From Actinocrinis sp035650855 (GTDB taxonomy: Bacteria; Actinomycetota; Actinomycetes; Streptomycetales; Catenulisporaceae): DNA of 8,618 nucleotides. A program made the translations under genes and the position numbers. Location: assembly GCF_035650855.1 (NCBI RefSeq), contig NZ_DASRGV010000203.1, positions 1-8,618 of the forward strand, given 5' to 3'. The notes below the pieces were generated by a model. The model saw only the letters and a list, made by a program, of their open reading frames with translations, was not told where the DNA came from and made no database searches. Every line of letters begins with the position of its first letter. Position 1 is the stretch's first letter. Positions 5,778 through 8,618 of this stretch are shown here, one piece after another.

Positions 5778-7796
5778 TCAGGATTCGTCGGGAGCGAGCC
5801 GGAAGGTGAACTCGACGCTGCGCCACGCGCCCCCGACCTCTCGCTCGTCCGGCGTCCGGCCGTGGCGCTCGGCGAAGTCCACGATGAGCGCCTCCTTGAC
5901 GCCGAAGACCGTGTCCGAGTCGAGGTAGTCGCCGCCCGCGACGAACAGCTGGGTCACGAGCCGGCGGTGGCCGGGCGCGCTGATCATGAAGTGCAGGTGC
6001 GGCGCCCGGTAAGGGTGGCGGCCGACGGCGGCGAGCATCGCGCCGACTGGGCCGTCATCAGGGATCGGATAAGGCGACGGCAGGATGGACCAGAACCGCA
6101 GCCGGCCCTCGTCGTCGGTACGGAAGCGGGCACGCAGAACCGGGCCGTCCAGGTCTGGTAGCTGTACGTCGTAGAAGCCGTCCTCGTTGGACTGCCAGAC
6201 GTCGACGATCGCGCCGCCGAGGGGTCGATCCTGTGCGCCGATGATCCGCACGTCGGTCCACAGCGGGATCCCCGGCAGGCCGCCCGAGATGTCAGCACCC
6301 TGTTGCGTTTCGGGCGGCCCCGCCACGTAGAAGGGGCCGAGGACCGCGGACGGCGTGGCTCCGGGCGTGCGCGAGTTGGCAAGCATGTCGACGACGCTGG
6401 AGACGCCGAGCGTGTCGGAGAGCAGCACGAACTCCTGGCGCGTGTCCGAGCAGATCTGCCCGGTGCGGGTGAGGAAATCGATCGCGTGCTGCCATTCGCT
6501 CTGCGCCAGATCGTTCTCCACGGCGAAGGCGTGCAGATGCCGGACGAGACTTGTGATCAGCTGTCTTACGCGCTGGTCGGGAGCGTGCTCGAAGCTGGCG
6601 ACGACCTGTTCGGTGAGCGAGCTTGTGTCGGGAGCCGCTGACACCGGACCCGAATCGGCGGCGCTGCGCGGCGATGATGGGTCAGGACGGCGTCCCTGCC
6701 AGGCGTCGTGCAGCAGGGATTCGAGACCGTCGACGGTCACCTCGCGCGGATTGGGATAGGACTGCGCGGCCGCAAGCTGCGCCGCGTGCGGGAGGTCGGT
6801 TTCCGCCAGGCCGAGCGTCTGCAACGAGGTCGGGCCGCCGACCGAAGCGATCAAGTCGAACAGGCCGCTCGGCGCGTCCTCGACGCCGAGGGCTTCGGCG
6901 ATCCGGCGCATGGCCTGTGGCGCGGCCGGATCGTTGTAGGCCATCACATGCGGAAGGATCACCGTGTGCGTCTCGGCGTGGGGCAGGCCGAACGAACCGC
7001 CGAGGACGTGGCACAGCTTGTGATGCAGGCCCATGCCGGCCCCGCCGAGGCAGGTTCCGGCGAACCAGGCGGCACGCAGCAAATCGGCGCGCGGATCGAG
7101 CCGGCCGGCCGCTTCTGAGGCTGGGCCGGCGTCGCTTCGAGCGATCAGCGGCAGGGCGCGGGCGGTCCGGGCGATCGCGTCGAGGGCGAGGCCGTCGATG
7201 ATCGGGTTGGCCTGCGGCGAGTACAGCGCCTCGACGGCGTGCGCGAGCGCGTTGACGGCGCTGGTGACCGTCATGCCGAGCGGAAGCCCTCGGGAGAGCT
7301 CCACGTCGTAGATGACCGTCTCCGGGAGAACCGCCGCGGACGAGGTCGTCACCTTGCGTCCGTCGCTCGTCTCGCCGAGGACCGGCGTGACCTCGGAACC
7401 GGCATACGTCGTGGGCAGGATGATCTGTGGCAGGTCGGTGCGCAGCGCCAGCGCCTTGGAGAGCCCGGTGGTCGAACCGCCGCCGAGCGCGACCAGGCAG
7501 TCGGCCTGCGCCTCGCGCAGCACGACGAGCGCCTTTTCGGTCACCTCGACCGGCGTGTGCATGGCCGCACCGTCGAATCGAGCGGCAAGCAGCGGACCGA
7601 GGGTTGAGCACAAGTGTTCGGCTGCGGCGGAGACGGAATGTCCGGCGAGAAGCAGCACGCGCGTGCCACCGAGCCGACGTACCTCGTCGCTGACGCGTGA
7701 CGCGGTACCGCTGCCGAACAGCACTCGCGCAGGGTGCGCGGCGTACTCGAAGGACGCTCGCTCCAGCGATCCCGTCTCGAAGCCCTCGGTCGTCAT
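5778..7796 (-). CDS. Fused maleylacetate reductase-hydroxyquinol 1,2-dioxygenase
   Basis: This 672-residue protein joins two enzymes of the hydroxyquinol (1,2,4-trihydroxybenzene) pathway in one unbroken frame. Residues 1-365 are an iron-type alcohol dehydrogenase of the maleylacetate reductase kind: FGSG (27-30), LVALGGGSTTGLSKA (101-115), LPTTYAGSEVTPV (127-139), NALAHAVEALY (182-192) and GLHHKLCHVLGG...PHAETH (256-277). A Pro/Ser-rich linker (about 368-392) follows. Residues 393-672 are a whole intradiol dioxygenase of the hydroxyquinol type, including the N-terminal helical dimerisation part (RQLITSLVRHLHAFAVENDL). Expected Fe(III) ligands are Tyr542 (GFYDVQ), Tyr576 (PYPIPDDGP), His600 and His602 (PHLHF). 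The dioxygenase would open hydroxyquinol to maleylacetate and the reductase would give 3-oxoadipate, using NAD(P)H. The ATG at 7796 has GGGAG just upstream. Domain assignment is firm; that both halves are active is inference from conserved residues. No hydroxyquinol-forming monooxygenase is in the window. Confidence 0.94.
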   Translation of the reverse strand: MTTEGFETGSLERASFEYAAHPARVLFGSGTASRVSDEVRRLGGTRVLLLAGHSVSAAAEHLCSTLGPLLAARFDGAAMHTPVEVTEKALVVLREAQADCLVALGGGSTTGLSKALALRTDLPQIILPTTYAGSEVTPVLGETSDGRKVTTSSAAVLPETVIYDVELSRGLPLGMTVTSAVNALAHAVEALYSPQANPIIDGLALDAIARTARALPLIARSDAGPASEAAGRLDPRADLLRAAWFAGTCLGGAGMGLHHKLCHVLGGSFGLPHAETHTVILPHVMAYNDPAAPQAMRRIAEALGVEDAPSGLFDLIASVGGPTSLQTLGLAETDLPHAAQLAAAQSYPNPREVTVDGLESLLHDAWQGRRPDPSSPRSAADSGPVSAAPDTSSLTEQVVASFEHAPDQRVRQLITSLVRHLHAFAVENDLAQSEWQHAIDFLTRTGQICSDTRQEFVLLSDTLGVSSVVDMLANSRTPGATPSAVLGPFYVAGPPETQQGADISGGLPGIPLWTDVRIIGAQDRPLGGAIVDVWQSNEDGFYDVQLPDLDGPVLRARFRTDDEGRLRFWSILPSPYPIPDDGPVGAMLAAVGRHPYRAPHLHFMISAPGHRRLVTQLFVAGGDYLDSDTVFGVKEALIVDFAERHGRTPDEREVGGAWRSVEFTFRLAPDES

Positions 7797-7806
7797 CGCT
7801 CCCGCT

Positions 7807-7831
7807 CCCGTACCGTCTCAGCTTGTACGGG
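7807..7831. promoter_or_regulatory. Inverted repeat, candidate operator in front of the fusion gene
   Basis: CCCGTAC (7807-7813) and GTACGGG (7825-7831) are perfect inverted copies separated by 11 bases, so half-site centres are 18 bases apart. The repeat lies 10 bases upstream of the minus-strand start at 7796 and within the divergent intergenic region. The size and spacing suit a dimeric repressor or activator. No regulator gene is in the window, and the binding protein is unknown. Confidence 0.4.
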
Positions 7832-7835
7832 CCAT

Positions 7836-7860
7836 GATTGCGCGGTGCCCGCTCGGGTAC
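7836..7860 (+). promoter_or_regulatory. Putative SigB-type promoter for the DUF6328-like gene
   Basis: GATT at 7836-7839 is followed after 15 bases by GGGTAC at 7855-7860, an exact fit to GNNT-N14-16-GGGTAY. It points to the gene at 7923 and would give a leader of about 55 bases. It lies just beyond the inverted repeat at 7807-7831, so the divergent fusion gene could share regulation. Confidence 0.58.
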
Positions 7861-7922
7861 TAGGGCTTGCTTTCGCGCTATCGCGCCAGCACGCCGTATC
7901 CAGAGTTCGGAGGTCGATCGGG

Positions 7923-8471
7923 ATGGACGGTGCCCGGCCCTTCGGCGAAGAAGCGCCGCCCGAGCAGCAAGCGAGCTGTGCGCTGCGGTACGGCAAGCGC
8001 CCGGAGACCGAACTGCAGCGCTGGGACCGCAACTTCACCGAGCTGCTGCAGGAGCTGCGGGTCGCGCAGACCGGCGTGCAGATCCTGTTCGGCTTCCTGC
8101 TCACGGTGCCGTTCAGCAACCGGTTCAGCCACGCGACGACCCTTCAGGTCGCGGTCTACACGATCACCGTGCTGGCCGCCGCGGTGGCCGCCGCGCTGCT
8201 CATCGCGCCGGTCAGCCACCACCGCCGGGTCTTCCGCCAGGGCCGCAAGCCGGAACTGGTGGTCTGGGCCGACCGCGTCGCGCAGGCGGGGCTGCTCGCC
8301 CTGCTGGTGGCGATGAGCGGCGTGGTGTTCCTGGTGCTGGATGTGCTGAAGGGCATCGCGCTGGCCCTTCCGCTGACCATCGCGATGGTCATCGTTTACT
8401 GCCTGCTGTGGTACTTGATGCCGAACCTGGTCTATTCCGATACGCCGCGCTCCGGCCGACGCGGTGATTAA
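7923..8471 (+). CDS. DUF6328-like four-helix integral membrane protein
   Basis: This 182-residue protein has a charged cytoplasmic N-terminus with ETELQRWDRNFTELLQELRV (28-47) and AQTGVQILFGFLLTVPF (48-64), a signature I recognise from an actinobacterial family of unknown function (DUF6328, sometimes labelled as sodium:proton antiporter without evidence). Membrane helices are predicted at about 48-64, 76-96, 116-140 and 146-168. A conserved-looking basic loop, APVSHHRRVFRQGRKPELV (95-113), lies between helices 2 and 3. The ATG at 7923 is firmly set by GGAGGT at 7909-7914, eight bases upstream; the frame is open to 7734 but that part overlaps the divergent gene. It has its own SigB-like promoter and a downstream hairpin, so it is probably monocistronic. 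Function is unknown; a link to envelope or osmotic stress is only suggested by the promoter. Confidence 0.85.
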   Translation: MDGARPFGEEAPPEQQASCALRYGKRPETELQRWDRNFTELLQELRVAQTGVQILFGFLLTVPFSNRFSHATTLQVAVYTITVLAAAVAAALLIAPVSHHRRVFRQGRKPELVVWADRVAQAGLLALLVAMSGVVFLVLDVLKGIALALPLTIAMVIVYCLLWYLMPNLVYSDTPRSGRRGD

Positions 8472-8534
8472 CCGGTCACTCTTCGAGAATCATCGAACGA
8501 GCCGGAAGATCGGCAAGGCCCGGTGTTTCCGGTA

Positions 8535-8572
8535 ATTCCTGCCGAGACAGGTGTGATTCCTGCCGAGACAGG
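8535..8572. repeat. Two 17-bp direct repeats, 21-bp period
   Basis: ATTCCTGCCGAGACAGG occurs at 8535-8551 and again at 8556-8572, separated by TGTG. Each copy contains CCTG and CAGG as short inverted arms around CCGAGA. The repeats lie between the end of the DUF6328-like gene and the terminator hairpin. A 21-base period (two helical turns) would put two bound proteins on the same face of DNA, but a plain duplication is equally possible. Confidence 0.85.
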
Positions 8573-8574
8573 CG

Positions 8575-8606
8575 GGCGGCCGGCCCGGATAACCGGACCG
8601 GCCGCC
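8575..8606 (+). terminator. GC-rich terminator hairpin after the DUF6328-like gene
   Basis: The arms 8575-8588 and 8593-8606 pair in 13 of 14 positions (one C-A mismatch at 8584/8597) around an ATAA loop. A short T-containing tail follows (TCGCATCCCTTT to the window end). It lies about 100 bases after the stop at 8471. It could serve this gene or a converging gene beyond the window. Confidence 0.68.
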
Positions 8607-8618
8607 TCGCATCCCTTT

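Noticed and set aside
6682..7611. Second minus-strand frame inside the fusion gene
   Set aside because: It is an Arg-rich shifted-frame shadow of the reductase domain, which is convincing in its own frame.

Overview
The window is very GC-rich DNA. Codon third positions are G/C-loaded, Shine-Dalgarno sites are strong, and the gene families are typical of Actinomycetota. Streptomyces-type stress promoters (GNNT-N14-16-GGGTAY) lie in front of several genes. I infer a filamentous actinobacterium of the Streptomycetales/Catenulisporales kind; the species cannot be told from the sequence. I see no rRNA, tRNA, CRISPR array, transposase or phage gene.

Left part (1-1937), plus strand: a hemerythrin HHE protein (249-836) sits behind a near-consensus SigB-type promoter and is closed by a perfect 17-bp hairpin. 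A 274-residue all-helical protein that I do not recognise follows (1025-1849).

Middle part (1938-3703), minus strand: two DJ-1/PfpI-superfamily proteins overlap by 29 bp. The first is a PfpI-like protein with an intact Cys-His nucleophile elbow. The second resembles the flavodoxin-like tail of large-subunit catalases and lacks the Cys. A possible SigB-type promoter precedes the pair. Beyond it lies a decayed small membrane-protein gene with an internal deletion and frameshift.

Right part (3704-8618): a formaldehyde-dehydrogenase-like zinc alcohol dehydrogenase (3704-4915) overlaps a GPR1/FUN34/YaaH-type membrane protein (4905-5687) by 11 bp, forming a plus-strand operon. Convergent to it, across a short intergenic gap with six GTCGGC hexamers, is the most striking gene: a 672-residue fusion of maleylacetate reductase (N-terminal) and hydroxyquinol 1,2-dioxygenase (C-terminal). 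These are the last two steps from hydroxyquinol to 3-oxoadipate on one polypeptide. Its upstream region holds a 7+7 inverted repeat that could be an operator. It is shared with a divergent four-helix membrane protein (DUF6328-like, 7923-8471), which has its own SigB-type promoter. Direct repeats and a GC-rich terminator hairpin end the window.

Together the genes look like an accessory stress and detoxification island: di-iron/O2 protein, DJ-1 proteins, aldehyde or alcohol oxidation, small-acid transport and aromatic ring cleavage. At least part of it is probably under general-stress sigma control.
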